Assembly (NCBI GenBank): GCA_947495295.1
Contig: CANLYJ010000001.1
Location: 744,001-808,000, forward strand
Origin: an uncultured Paracoccaceae bacterium
GTDB lineage: Bacteria > Pseudomonadota > Alphaproteobacteria > Rhodobacterales > Rhodobacteraceae
Length of the DNA: 64,000 nt
Reading direction: 5' to 3'
Shown: piece by piece, positions 16,018-24,349 of the stretch
Layout: the number at the start of each line of letters is the position of its first letter
Position numbering within the stretch: the stretch's first letter is position 1
Program-made: the position numbers and the translations under genes
The notes under the pieces: generated by a model
The model's database searches: none
What the model was told of the DNA's origin: nothing
Seen by the model: the letters and a program-made list of their open reading frames with translations, nothing else

Positions 16018-18950
16018 CGCAAGTGAACCGGATTGGACGCGGGCAAGTCGATTTTACCAAGACGCTGAAATTCAGCTTTGATGGCAAATCCTATACCGGG
16101 CATCCCGGTGATACGCTGGCCTCTGCGCTTTTGGCGAATGGTGTGCGGCTGATGGGCCGGTCATTTAAGTATCACCGGCCACGCGGGCCTTTGTCGGCAG
16201 GGTCAGAGGAACCAAACGCACTGGTCGAGCTGCGCAGCGGTGCGCGGCAGGAACCGAACACGCGGGCGACCACGGCGGAATTGTTTGACGGGTTGTTTGC
16301 CAAAAGCCAGAACCGGCTGGGATCGTTGAAATTCGACCTTTTGTCGATCAATGACCGGTTTTCAAACTTCCTGACCGCGGGCTTTTATTACAAGACGTTC
16401 ATGTGGCCCGCTGCGTTCTGGGAAAAGCTTTATGAACCGATCATCCGCAAGGCGGCTGGTCTGGGGGCACTGTCGCTAAAGGACGACCCGGACGTCTATG
16501 ACAAGGGGTTTTTGCATTGTGATCTGCTGATCATTGGGGCGGGGCCAGCGGGCTTGTCTGCCGCGCTGACGGCGGGTCGTGCAGGTGCCGATGTGATCCT
16601 AGCGGATGAGGATTTCCGCATGGGCGGACGTCTGAACAGCGAAACCTTTGCCATTGGCGATGCGTCAGGCGCGGATTGGGCGGCGGCGTCTGTTGCTGAA
16701 CTGGCCAGCCTGCCTAATGTGCGCCTAATGTCGCGCACAACCGTGATCGGGGCGTTTGATCATGGCATCTATGGCGCTGTTGAACGGGTCAGTGACCATA
16801 TGCATACGCCCGATGCAGGTAAGCCGCGTCAGGTGCTGTGGCGCATCTATACCAAGCAAACGGTGCTGGCCGCCGGGGCGATTGAGCGACCCATCGCGTT
16901 TGAGAACAACGACCGGCCCGGGATTATGCTGGCCTCTGCCTTACGGACATATGCCAACCGTTTTGCGGTGGCTGCAGATAGGCGGGTGGCCATTTTCACC
17001 AATAACGACGACGGGCATCGTACAGCGACTGACCTATATGCGCGGGGGATCAAGATTGCGGCGGTCGTTGATCCGCGCCCTGATGCACCACGCAGCATGG
17101 ACTACGAGGTTTTGCGGGGCGAAGTGATCGACACCAAGGGCCGCCTTGGTCTGACATTCGCTGAGGTAAAGCTCGTAGATGGCAGCATGCGCACGCTGGA
17201 TTGCGGGGCGCTGGGCCTGTCGGGCGGGTGGAACCCGAATGTGCATCTGACCTGCCATCAGCGGGGCCGGCCGACATGGAACGCCGATCTTGCTGCCTTT
17301 GTGCCTGGTGCTGACCTGCCTGCGGGTATGACCGTCGCCGGGGCGGCGCAGGGTGATCTTTCCACGGCAGGCGCGTTGGCGGGCGGGGCCAAGGCCGCGC
17401 GTGCGGCGCTGGGCTTGAAAGGTCGGATGGCAGCATTGCCAGAGACTGAGGATGCCCCCGTCAACATCACGCCCTTTTGGTATGTCGAAGGTTGCGCGCG
17501 GGCGTGGCTTGATCAGCAGAACGACGTCACCGTCAAGGATGTGAAGCTGAGCCATCAGGAAGGGTTCCGATCCGTCGAGCATCTGAAACGCTATACCACG
17601 CTGGGCATGGCTACCGATCAGGGCAAAACATCTAATATGGGCGGTCTTGCGATCATGGCCGAACTGGCGGGCAAGACCATTCCAGAGGTCGGGACCACAA
17701 TCTTTCGCCCGCCATATACACCGACCGCCATCGGTGTTCTGGCTGGGCGGCACCGGGAACAGGAGTTCCACCCCAAACGGCTGACCCCGTCGCATAAATG
17801 GGCCGAAGAACAGGGCGCTGTTTTTGTCGAGGTCGGCAATTGGCTGCGTGCGCAGTGGTTCCCACTGCCCGGCGAAACCACATGGCGCGAAAGCGTTGAT
17901 CGCGAGGTTTTGGCGACCCGCAAATCCGTGGGCGTGTGTGATGTGACCACCTTGGGCAAGGTCGATGTGCAGGGCACCGACGCCGCCGCGTTCCTCAACA
18001 AGATCTACTGCAATGGTTTTGCCAAACTGGCCGTGGGCAAGACCCGCTATGGGCTGATGCTGCGCGAAGACGGGATTGCCATGGATGATGGTACAGCGGC
18101 GCGACTGGCCGAGGATCATTTTGTGGTCACCACCACCACGGCCAACGCCTTGCCCGTCTATCGCCATATGGAATTTGTGCGCCAATGCGTGTGCCCGGAT
18201 ATGGATGTGCAGCTGATCTCAACCACCGAAGCATGGGCGCAATACGCAGTTGCTGGCTCCAACAGCCGCAAGCTGCTGGAAAAGATCGTGGATCAGGATA
18301 TCAGCAATGATGCGTTTCCGTTCATGGCATGCGCCAATATTACGATTTGCGGCGGGTTGCGGGCGCGGCTGTTCCGCATTTCGTTCAGCGGTGAACTGGC
18401 CTATGAAATTGCTGTGCCGACTGCCTATGGCGACGCGCTGATGCGCAAGATCATCGAGGTTGGTGCAGAGTTTGACGTGACACCTTACGGGACTGAGGCG
18501 CTGGGCGTCATGCGGATCGAAAAGGGGCATGCGGCTGGCAATGAATTGAACGGCACAACCACGGCCCAAAATCTTGGCATGGGTCGGATGATCAGCAAGT
18601 TGAAAGACAGTATCGGCAAGACATTGTCACAACGCGAAGGGCTGAATGCCGATGGCGATCTGCGGCAGGTGGGGATCAAACCGGTTGATCCGGGCGATCC
18701 CGTGCCTGCAGGCGCGCATCTGATGAACGCTGATGGCCCAATCGATGCAGCCCATGATCAAGGCTATGTCACATCGGCCTGTTATTCGCCCAATCTGGGC
18801 CACGCGATTGCACTGGGTTTCCTGAAAAACGGATCCGAACGGCTGGGTGAGCGGATGCAATTGGTCAGCCCGCTGACCAAGGTGCATGTCGATGTTGAAA
18901 TCACCAGCGCCCATTTCATTGATCCAGAGGGGGACCGGCTTCGTGCATGA
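16014..18950 (+). CDS. mgdC: N-methylglutamate dehydrogenase subunit C (sarcosine oxidase alpha-like)
   Basis: This 978-residue subunit overlaps mgdB by 4 bases. The N-terminal ferredoxin-like domain (FSFDGKSYTGHPGDTLASAL, then SFKYHRPRGP) is followed by a Rossmann domain (LLIIGAGPAGLSAALTAGRAGADVI) and a second dinucleotide-binding region. A C-terminal GcvT-like folate-binding domain runs from about residue 590 (LRAQWFPLPGETTWRESVDREV) with SFSGELAYEI. The folate domain would capture the methyl-derived C1 unit on tetrahydrofolate. Length matches the alpha subunits of the family (about 970-1000). Confidence 0.84.
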   Translation: MTQVNRIGRGQVDFTKTLKFSFDGKSYTGHPGDTLASALLANGVRLMGRSFKYHRPRGPLSAGSEEPNALVELRSGARQEPNTRATTAELFDGLFAKSQNRLGSLKFDLLSINDRFSNFLTAGFYYKTFMWPAAFWEKLYEPIIRKAAGLGALSLKDDPDVYDKGFLHCDLLIIGAGPAGLSAALTAGRAGADVILADEDFRMGGRLNSETFAIGDASGADWAAASVAELASLPNVRLMSRTTVIGAFDHGIYGAVERVSDHMHTPDAGKPRQVLWRIYTKQTVLAAGAIERPIAFENNDRPGIMLASALRTYANRFAVAADRRVAIFTNNDDGHRTATDLYARGIKIAAVVDPRPDAPRSMDYEVLRGEVIDTKGRLGLTFAEVKLVDGSMRTLDCGALGLSGGWNPNVHLTCHQRGRPTWNADLAAFVPGADLPAGMTVAGAAQGDLSTAGALAGGAKAARAALGLKGRMAALPETEDAPVNITPFWYVEGCARAWLDQQNDVTVKDVKLSHQEGFRSVEHLKRYTTLGMATDQGKTSNMGGLAIMAELAGKTIPEVGTTIFRPPYTPTAIGVLAGRHREQEFHPKRLTPSHKWAEEQGAVFVEVGNWLRAQWFPLPGETTWRESVDREVLATRKSVGVCDVTTLGKVDVQGTDAAAFLNKIYCNGFAKLAVGKTRYGLMLREDGIAMDDGTAARLAEDHFVVTTTTANALPVYRHMEFVRQCVCPDMDVQLISTTEAWAQYAVAGSNSRKLLEKIVDQDISNDAFPFMACANITICGGLRARLFRISFSGELAYEIAVPTAYGDALMRKIIEVGAEFDVTPYGTEALGVMRIEKGHAAGNELNGTTTAQNLGMGRMISKLKDSIGKTLSQREGLNADGDLRQVGIKPVDPGDPVPAGAHLMNADGPIDAAHDQGYVTSACYSPNLGHAIALGFLKNGSERLGERMQLVSPLTKVHVDVEITSAHFIDPEGDRLRA

Positions 18951-19506
18951 TTTGATGCCCATCACCGCCTTGGGCGGGACCGAAGCGCGCATCGACGCCT
19001 TCGATCACGTCACCATTGCTGAGAATGACGGGCTTGCGCTGGCCTCTGTCGCGGCACGCACGGGCCATGAAAAACCCTGTCATGCGACTTTGAAAAAACT
19101 GCTTGGCGCTGTGCCTGGTCCGGGAAAGGCTGTTCTTCATGACCCCGAGGCCGGGTTCTGGATGGGGCCGGATCAATGGATGATCGGGGCGCCGCGCGAC
19201 ACCCATGAGCTTTTGGCGGATCAACTGACAACCCTGTTTGGTGAAACCGCATCTGTCACCGAGCAAAGCGGTGCCTGGGTTTGTTTCGATGTGACCGGCC
19301 CCGCCATGCAGGACCTTTGCGAACGGCTTTGCGCGGTGCCCATCCGCAGAATGGAGGCAGGTGATGCGCAGCGCACGATGATCCATCAATTGGGATGTTT
19401 TGTGATCCGCAGGCAGGATGCGGACCACATCCGTATCCTTGGGCCACGCGCATCGGCAGGGTCATTGCATCACGCGCTGATTACGGCTGCACATTCCACG
19501 GCTTAG
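18943..19506 (+). CDS. mgdD: N-methylglutamate dehydrogenase subunit D (sarcosine oxidase gamma-like)
   Basis: This 187-residue protein starts at GTG 18943 (VHDLMPITALGGTEARI), 8 bases inside the end of mgdC, with AGAGGGGG upstream. An ATG at 18955 is possible but cuts family-conserved residues. Typical gamma-family stretches are GPGKAVLHDPEAGFWMGPDQ and WVCFDVTGPAMQDLCERL, related to GcvT folds. It closes the mgdABCD operon and ends convergently with the GlxA-type regulator, overlapping by 3 bases. Confidence 0.82.
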   Translation: MHDLMPITALGGTEARIDAFDHVTIAENDGLALASVAARTGHEKPCHATLKKLLGAVPGPGKAVLHDPEAGFWMGPDQWMIGAPRDTHELLADQLTTLFGETASVTEQSGAWVCFDVTGPAMQDLCERLCAVPIRRMEAGDAQRTMIHQLGCFVIRRQDADHIRILGPRASAGSLHHALITAAHSTA

Positions 19507-20507
19507 GCCGACGGGACAATCGTGTTCTTGCGCACGCGGAACATGTTGACCTTGTTGCGGTCTTCCTTGGGGTGGATGCCAAAGACGTCGATGTAATTCT
19601 TGCTCATCGCGGATGAATTTGTGTAACCCACCGCGACCGAAACCTGCATCATCGTGTCCTTGGTATAAAGCAAAAGTTGGCGGGCTTTGTGCATCCGCAA
19701 TGACTTGTAGTAGCCAAGGGGCGTGGTGCCCGTCGTCTTTTGAAACATCCGTTCCAACTGGCGGACAGAGACGTCAACCTCGCGCGCCACATCGGCAATA
19801 TTGACCGGGTCTTCGATATGATCGGCAAAGATATCGACGGCCTTGCGCACCGTTGGCGGCAGCATGTCATGGGTGCTTTCGGCGGCAAAGGTTGGCTTGC
19901 GCTGGGTAACCCCTTGCCCGCGCACCAGCGGATGCTGGAACCAGCAGGCGACTTCGGTGGCGACATCTGCGCCCATTTCTTCCTCAATCAGATGCAATGA
20001 CAGATCAAATGCGGCGGCAGCGCCGGAGGCGGTCAATCGGCGCTTGTCGATCGAGATCACGTCTTCGGTGGCGTCAAGCTGCGGGAACTCTGCCTTGAAC
20101 GCGGCCTCGTAACACCAATGCACCGATGTTGTGAAACCAGTGAGCAGGCCGGTCCGGGCGAGTGGAAAGATACCGCCGCTGATCGCGCCCATCATGACAC
20201 CATGGCGGGCAAGTTTGCGCAATTTGCCTTCGGAGGTTGTGGCATTCGCGAATTTTGACGACGGACCGCTGAGAACAATAAGCTGATCCAAACGATCACA
20301 TGCCTCCAGCGCCATGTTGGGTTCGAACCAGACCTTCGCACTGGCCTCAACGCGCCCGCCATCCTCTGACACCAGTGACCAGCCGAACATATCCCGCCCT
20401 GCAATTTCATTGGCCGCCCGCAGGGGTTCGATCATCGAGGTCAGGCACGCCATCGGAAAGCCTGGGAAGATGAGGAAGCCGATTTGCATTTTTTCATTGC
20501 GGGTCAT
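19503..20507 (-). CDS. GlxA family (AraC-type) transcriptional regulator
   Basis: This 334-residue regulator has an N-terminal DJ-1/PfpI-like domain (QIGFLIFPGFPMACLTSMIE; the nucleophile Cys is replaced in GAISGGIFPLART). Two C-terminal AraC helix-turn-helix motifs follow (IADVAREVDVSVRQLERMF and VAVGYTNSSAMSKNYIDVFG). It resembles GbdR/GlxA regulators of choline- and methylamine-type metabolism. Placed between mgdABCD and the XRE-cupin gene, it likely activates methylamine genes. A CAGGAAA half-site lies just upstream of its start. Confidence 0.82.
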   Translation of the reverse strand: MTRNEKMQIGFLIFPGFPMACLTSMIEPLRAANEIAGRDMFGWSLVSEDGGRVEASAKVWFEPNMALEACDRLDQLIVLSGPSSKFANATTSEGKLRKLARHGVMMGAISGGIFPLARTGLLTGFTTSVHWCYEAAFKAEFPQLDATEDVISIDKRRLTASGAAAAFDLSLHLIEEEMGADVATEVACWFQHPLVRGQGVTQRKPTFAAESTHDMLPPTVRKAVDIFADHIEDPVNIADVAREVDVSVRQLERMFQKTTGTTPLGYYKSLRMHKARQLLLYTKDTMMQVSVAVGYTNSSAMSKNYIDVFGIHPKEDRNKVNMFRVRKNTIVPSA

Positions 20508-20520
20508 AATTTTATCCTAA

Positions 20521-20535
20521 CAGGAAACTTTTGTG
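20521..20535. promoter_or_regulatory. putative methylamine-regulon half-site
   Basis: CAGGAAACTTTTGTG lies 14 bases upstream of the GlxA-type regulator start, in the divergent region with the XRE-cupin gene. It resembles the larger palindromes at 25703-25720 and 27388-27406 (CAGG.AAAATTTGT..CCTG). Confidence 0.35.
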
Positions 20536-20587
20536 CTATGCCAGTACCGATGACACGAAATAAACAGCCGATGTCCTTGTCAGATGG

Positions 20588-20610
20588 CAGTAAAGCAGTA
20601 AAGCAATAAA
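20588..20610 (+). repeat. short tandem repeat upstream of the XRE-cupin gene
   Basis: CAGTAAAG occurs twice in tandem and is followed by the related CAATAAA, about 23 bases before the regulator gene. It may be an operator array or a simple slippage repeat. Confidence 0.5.
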
Positions 20611-20632
20611 CACTCAAAAACTGGACATCGAC

Positions 20633-21262
20633 ATGGCCGCAAATATACTCTCGCAAAACCCGCACCGTGTGCGGGAAAACCGCGAAAACGTGTTGGAAGT
20701 TGCTATTGGCCGCGAGGTCCGCGCCTTTCGGCGCAAGCAGGAAATCACCGTTGCCGAGTTATCCGTGACCACTGGGCTGTCGATTGGCATGTTGTCCAAG
20801 ATCGAGAACGGCCATACATCGCCATCACTGACGACATTGCAGACGCTGGCGAACGCCCTGTCTGTTCCAATGACGGCCTTCTTTCGTGGTTTTGAAGAAA
20901 CGCGCATGGCCGTGCATACCAAGGCGGGCGAAGGGGTTGAGCTGGACCGTGAAGGCACCCGCGCCAATCATCAGTATAACCTGCTTGGTCATATCGGCGC
21001 GAATTCCAGTGGCGTGATTGTTGAGCCTTATTTGATTACCCTTTCGGACCAGGCTGACGTGTTTCCGACATTCCAACATGGCGGGATCGAAACGATCTAT
21101 ATGCTGGAAGGCGAAGTTGATTATCGGCACGGTGATGAGGTCTACGCACTTCAACCCGGCGATACGCTGTTCTTTGATGCCGACGCGCCGCATGGGCCAG
21201 AAAACCTGACGCAATTGCCTGCGCGCTACCTGTCGGTGATCAGCTATCCGCAAGAAAGCTAG
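20633..21262 (+). CDS. XRE-family regulator with C-terminal cupin domain
   Basis: This 209-residue protein has a helix-turn-helix at about residues 29-80 (GREVRAFRRKQEITVAELS, LSIGMLSKIENGHTSPSL). A cupin sensor domain follows (HGGIETIYMLEGEVDYRHGDEVYALQPGD, then DADAPHGPEN). Such HTH-cupin proteins sense small metabolites. Its position between mgdABCD and dmmDABC suggests control of methylated-amine use. It is divergent from the GlxA-type regulator. Confidence 0.86.
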   Translation: MAANILSQNPHRVRENRENVLEVAIGREVRAFRRKQEITVAELSVTTGLSIGMLSKIENGHTSPSLTTLQTLANALSVPMTAFFRGFEETRMAVHTKAGEGVELDREGTRANHQYNLLGHIGANSSGVIVEPYLITLSDQADVFPTFQHGGIETIYMLEGEVDYRHGDEVYALQPGDTLFFDADAPHGPENLTQLPARYLSVISYPQES

Positions 21263-21318
21263 TCGCCTGCTTCAAAAGTGCGCCGTATCGAAAAAGAGCC
21301 CCGGAGCGCCTGCGATCC

Positions 21319-21357
21319 GGTTCGTGCCCGACCCCGCCCTCAGGGCCGGCGCGAACC
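21319..21357. repeat. dispersed palindromic repeat, copy 1
   Basis: A 39-base REP-like element begins GGTTCGTGCCCGACCCCGCC and ends GGCGCGAACC; outer arms of 10 bases pair with one G-T wobble. A second copy lies at 49229-49267 with about 85 percent identity by eye. Both are intergenic. Confidence 0.7.
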
Positions 21358-21663
21358 TGCCGCGCTGCAGTTGATGAATATCAACAGACCCTGGTCGGCC
21401 ATCTGTCCAAACGGGGGCAGCGTCGGTTCACGCATCAGCTTGCGTTGCATCACGCGGGCATCATCCGGATAAGCGACCGCATATCAGGATGGTTCAGCGC
21501 CGTCGCAAGGCCATCAACCTGCTGGGCATATTCCGCAGCACTGGCAGAGCCCGAGACATCCAGCGCAGGAACCCAACGCCAAGCGACATGATTGCGCCTC
21601 TGCCACCTGAGCAAAGCCAAGGCTCAGGACCATGGCGCGCAGAATGAACCCGATGCGCGCCAC
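21358..21663 (-). pseudogene. decayed DUF1194 (VWA-like) secreted protein gene
   Basis: Starting from GTG 21663 the minus strand gives a signal-like VARIGFILRAMVLSLGFAQV and then AQSCRLAL. After a frameshift comes ALDVSGSASAAEYAQQVDG with the MIDAS-type DVSGS and TALNHPDMRSLI, and later VMQRKLMREPTLPP. This is the beginning and the end of a DUF1194 protein (normally about 240 residues) with an internal deletion of most of the VWA fold and stops in frame. It begins 12 bases after dmmC on the same strand. No intact gene lies in 21263-21674. Confidence 0.72.
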
Positions 21664-21674
21664 GCGTTATCCGA

Positions 21675-22742
21675 TCACTTTTGCAAGGCCGGTTCGGTTT
21701 CCAGATCAGGCCAGATGCCCGGCGATGTGGGCAGGCCATCGTCGAACTTTGACAGGTAGTCGAGCATCATCGGCCGGTTGTCGATAAAACCTTTGTAGGT
21801 TGCCAACTCTTCTGGCAGGTCCCGGATCACGCGGTGCAACCGGCGGCCCCATTTGGGTGCGGTCATCAGGTCCTGAAAGCTACACAGATAGCAGCGGATC
21901 GGGAACACCAGTGCATTGGATCGCGGCAGCCGAAAGAAGGTTTGCAATTCAACCCGCAGATGCTGTTTCGCGCCGATGTTCTCGGGCGTCAGCGTAGTTT
22001 TCTGGATGCCCCATTTGTGATAGTTTTCGGGTGAGGTATCCAGGAGTGGATTGACCGTCATCGTCCAGTTCAGCCGCCGCGCTGGCGCGCCTTGCTGGAT
22101 GTTCAGCAGGAATTTCAGCGCCCTGACGAAGATCCCTTTTTCATGCGCTAGCGGCACCGGTGCGTGCCATTCGAAAAAGTTCATGCCGATGTCGAAATCA
22201 AGCGACCAGTCCGCCTGGGTCGTGACCATGCCCGCGTCCATCCACAGATTGTCGTCACGCTGATCCAGAACGCAGAAATCACCCTGCGCCTGCCGGGTTA
22301 TATATTCCATCGGCCCATAGGGCAGGGTCGTTTCGTCTAGGAACGTGAAACTGTCGTCGATGCCCAGCGGTTTGTTGATCCAACGCCAGTTATTGCCATC
22401 GCGATGCAGCTCAAACAGGTCGGGGTAATCTTCGGATTTGCTGACCATGATCAGTTCCAGAAGGTCCCAACCGGCCAGCGTCATATGCGGCAGTGATTGA
22501 CAGCGCAGCGGGTCATCCGCCAGGACCATTGCCCGGTCTTTCATTTCGGACACATAATGTTCGTCCACATCGAACCGTTTCTCGTAGACGCTGTCGACGG
22601 GGCCGCCCCGGTGTTGTTCCATGTTCACCGAATACATGTAGCTGTCTTCATGAAATGGGAAGGGGAACCGTTTGATCGCGCGCTCTGAATTGTAGAACGA
22701 ATAATCGTCGCGGAAGGTTTCATCATTGAATTGAATGGTCAT
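21675..22742 (-). CDS. dmmC: dimethylamine monooxygenase catalytic subunit (heme-dependent N-demethylase family, DUF3445)
   Basis: This 355-residue protein belongs to DUF3445/heme-dependent oxidative N-demethylases. Diagnostic stretches are LAGWDLLELIMVSKSEDYPDLF, NFFEWHAPVPLAHE, LRVELQTFFRLPRSNALVFPIR and YKGFIDNRPMMLDYL. It would oxidatively demethylate dimethylamine to monomethylamine and formaldehyde using electrons from DmmB. ATG 22742 lies 1 base past the dmmB stop; an upstream in-frame ATG at 22775 would lie inside dmmB. Last gene of the minus-strand dmmDABC unit. Confidence 0.87.
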   Translation of the reverse strand: MTIQFNDETFRDDYSFYNSERAIKRFPFPFHEDSYMYSVNMEQHRGGPVDSVYEKRFDVDEHYVSEMKDRAMVLADDPLRCQSLPHMTLAGWDLLELIMVSKSEDYPDLFELHRDGNNWRWINKPLGIDDSFTFLDETTLPYGPMEYITRQAQGDFCVLDQRDDNLWMDAGMVTTQADWSLDFDIGMNFFEWHAPVPLAHEKGIFVRALKFLLNIQQGAPARRLNWTMTVNPLLDTSPENYHKWGIQKTTLTPENIGAKQHLRVELQTFFRLPRSNALVFPIRCYLCSFQDLMTAPKWGRRLHRVIRDLPEELATYKGFIDNRPMMLDYLSKFDDGLPTSPGIWPDLETEPALQK

Positions 22743-22743
22743 A

Positions 22744-23706
22744 TCAGCGGTCCAGTACCAGTGTTTTGCCTTCAAAGCGGCTGACGCAGGGCATGATTTT
22801 TTCGCCGGATGCGTGTTCGTCGTCTTCCAGCCAATGATCGCGGTGGATGAAGTTGCCGGTGTAGTCGATCACTCGTGTTTCGCATTGCCCGCAGGCGCCG
22901 CCACGGCACAGATAAGGGGCATCGACGCCCTCGCGTTCCATCGCTTCCAGCAGGCTTTCGTTTTCGCCAACCGCAATCACCTTGTTGGAGATTGCGAGCT
23001 TTACCTCGAACGGTTTGCCGGGCTGCGGGGCGAGGAATTCTTCGTAATGGATCGCCTCCCGCGGCCAGCCTTCGGCCTCGGCGGTTTGACGTACCCAGTC
23101 GATCATGCCTTTGGGACCGCAGACATAGACATGCGTGCCCAAGGGTTGCCCATCAAGCAGGTTCACAAGGTCGATCCGTTGTTCTTGATCATCGTAGTAG
23201 ATGTGGGTTTCATTGGGGTGGTGGTCGCGCAGTTCATCGACATATGACCCAAGGCTTTCGGACCGACAGGCATAGTGCAGTTCCCAATTGCCGTTGAAAC
23301 GTTCCAGCTGTTTGATCTGGGCCAGGAATGGTGTGATCCCGATGCCGCCGGCCAGAAACAGGTGCTTTTTGGCGCGCAGGTCCAGACTGAACAGGTTGAC
23401 AGGATAAGAGATTGTCATCTTATCCCCCACCTTTACATTTCGATGCATGAACAGCGACCCACCGCGTCCCTCATCATCGCGCCGGACAGAGATTGTATAG
23501 GCGGTCTGATCCATTGGGTCGGACATCAGCGAATAGGGGTTCAGCCGGGTGATATCGCCGGCGTGCATTTCGACGACCGTATGCGCGCCGCCCGAAAAAG
23601 TGGGCAGCAAACTGCCATCTGTTGGTTTGAATTCAAACCGCGTGACAAGATCGTTCAGCGGCACAATATCCGTCACGATGACGGCAATTTTTTCGGCCCC
23701 GCTCAT
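22744..23706 (-). CDS. dmmB: dimethylamine monooxygenase reductase subunit
   Basis: This 320-residue PDR/VanB-type flavin reductase has an FMN/FAD-binding region (RLNPYSLMSDP), an NAD-binding region (HLFLAGGIGITPFLAQI and YVCGPKGMIDWV) and a C-terminal plant-type 2Fe-2S domain (YLCRGGACGQCETRV with a last Cys in IMPCVSRF). It passes electrons from NAD(P)H to the heme subunit. It overlaps dmmA by 4 bases. Confidence 0.88.
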   Translation of the reverse strand: MSGAEKIAVIVTDIVPLNDLVTRFEFKPTDGSLLPTFSGGAHTVVEMHAGDITRLNPYSLMSDPMDQTAYTISVRRDDEGRGGSLFMHRNVKVGDKMTISYPVNLFSLDLRAKKHLFLAGGIGITPFLAQIKQLERFNGNWELHYACRSESLGSYVDELRDHHPNETHIYYDDQEQRIDLVNLLDGQPLGTHVYVCGPKGMIDWVRQTAEAEGWPREAIHYEEFLAPQPGKPFEVKLAISNKVIAVGENESLLEAMEREGVDAPYLCRGGACGQCETRVIDYTGNFIHRDHWLEDDEHASGEKIMPCVSRFEGKTLVLDR

Positions 23707-24299
23707 TCATAAATCCCCTTTGGTGCGGGCACAGTGCCCGGGTCTTCGGCATCGATACAGACCCCTTGATAGGCCGCAAGACGGCGCGAATAATGGTCAC
23801 GTACAAACAGGTTCAGCCCGCAATGGCTGCAAACGAACGGATCGGTTTCCACATCTTCGGTGATGCCTTTGCAATGCACGCATTGCATCCGCCGGGCCGT
23901 CGATCCGCGATGTTCTGTCTGGATGGCGGTATGCGGGACGCCTGCCTGCATAGCGGCGTTCTGGGCCTGACCGATTAACCCTTCGGTCCCTGTCAGATAG
24001 ACCTGCAAACCCATCTTGGCGTCGGCCAGCGTTTTGTGAATGCGCTGTTCGGCTGCGCCATAAGACGGCCCCGCATAGAATGATGCAGGGTTCAGTGCGC
24101 GCAGCTGCACCTCATAATCGGTGCCTTTGGCGATATAGATGATATGACCTTTTGCCATAATCTCGGGCGTTGCCATTGCAATGATCGCTTCCGCGCCTTC
24201 GGCGTCAGCAATGAACAGATGGGCAGACCCCGCGCGTGGGGTCAGCGTGCCATAGACAGGGCGGCTGCGGATGCTTGGAGGAAACGTAAACTGCGACAT
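23703..24299 (-). CDS. dmmA: dimethylamine monooxygenase subunit A
   Basis: This 198-residue protein matches the DmmA family. An alpha/beta N-terminal part (SAHLFIADAEGAEAIIAMA, MGLQVYLTGTEGLIGQAQNAA) is followed by a C-terminal zinc-ribbon or rubredoxin-like motif, CVHCKGITEDVETDPFVCSHC. The four Cys probably bind a metal and may help electron transfer or assembly. It is upstream of dmmB with a 4-base overlap. Confidence 0.84.
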   Translation of the reverse strand: MSQFTFPPSIRSRPVYGTLTPRAGSAHLFIADAEGAEAIIAMATPEIMAKGHIIYIAKGTDYEVQLRALNPASFYAGPSYGAAEQRIHKTLADAKMGLQVYLTGTEGLIGQAQNAAMQAGVPHTAIQTEHRGSTARRMQCVHCKGITEDVETDPFVCSHCGLNLFVRDHYSRRLAAYQGVCIDAEDPGTVPAPKGIYE

Positions 24300-24314
24300 A
24301 TCAGTCCCTTGGAA

Positions 24315-24342
24315 TGAAAAAGGCGCGGGTGGTCCCGCGCCT
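24315..24342 (-). terminator. intercistronic terminator between dmmD and dmmA
   Basis: Read on the minus strand, AGGCGCGGG and CCCGCGCCT (9-base perfect arms, loop ACCA) are followed by five T. It lies in the 50-base gap after dmmD. It may reduce transcription into dmmABC relative to dmmD. Confidence 0.72.
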
Positions 24343-24349
24343 GTTCAGA

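Noticed and set aside
14480..19506. Calling the four-subunit enzyme heterotetrameric sarcosine oxidase (soxBDAG)
   Set aside because: The subunits are homologous to it, but the same island holds gmaS and mgsABC, which make N-methylglutamate. The N-methylglutamate dehydrogenase call explains the whole set; sarcosine oxidase remains the stated alternative.
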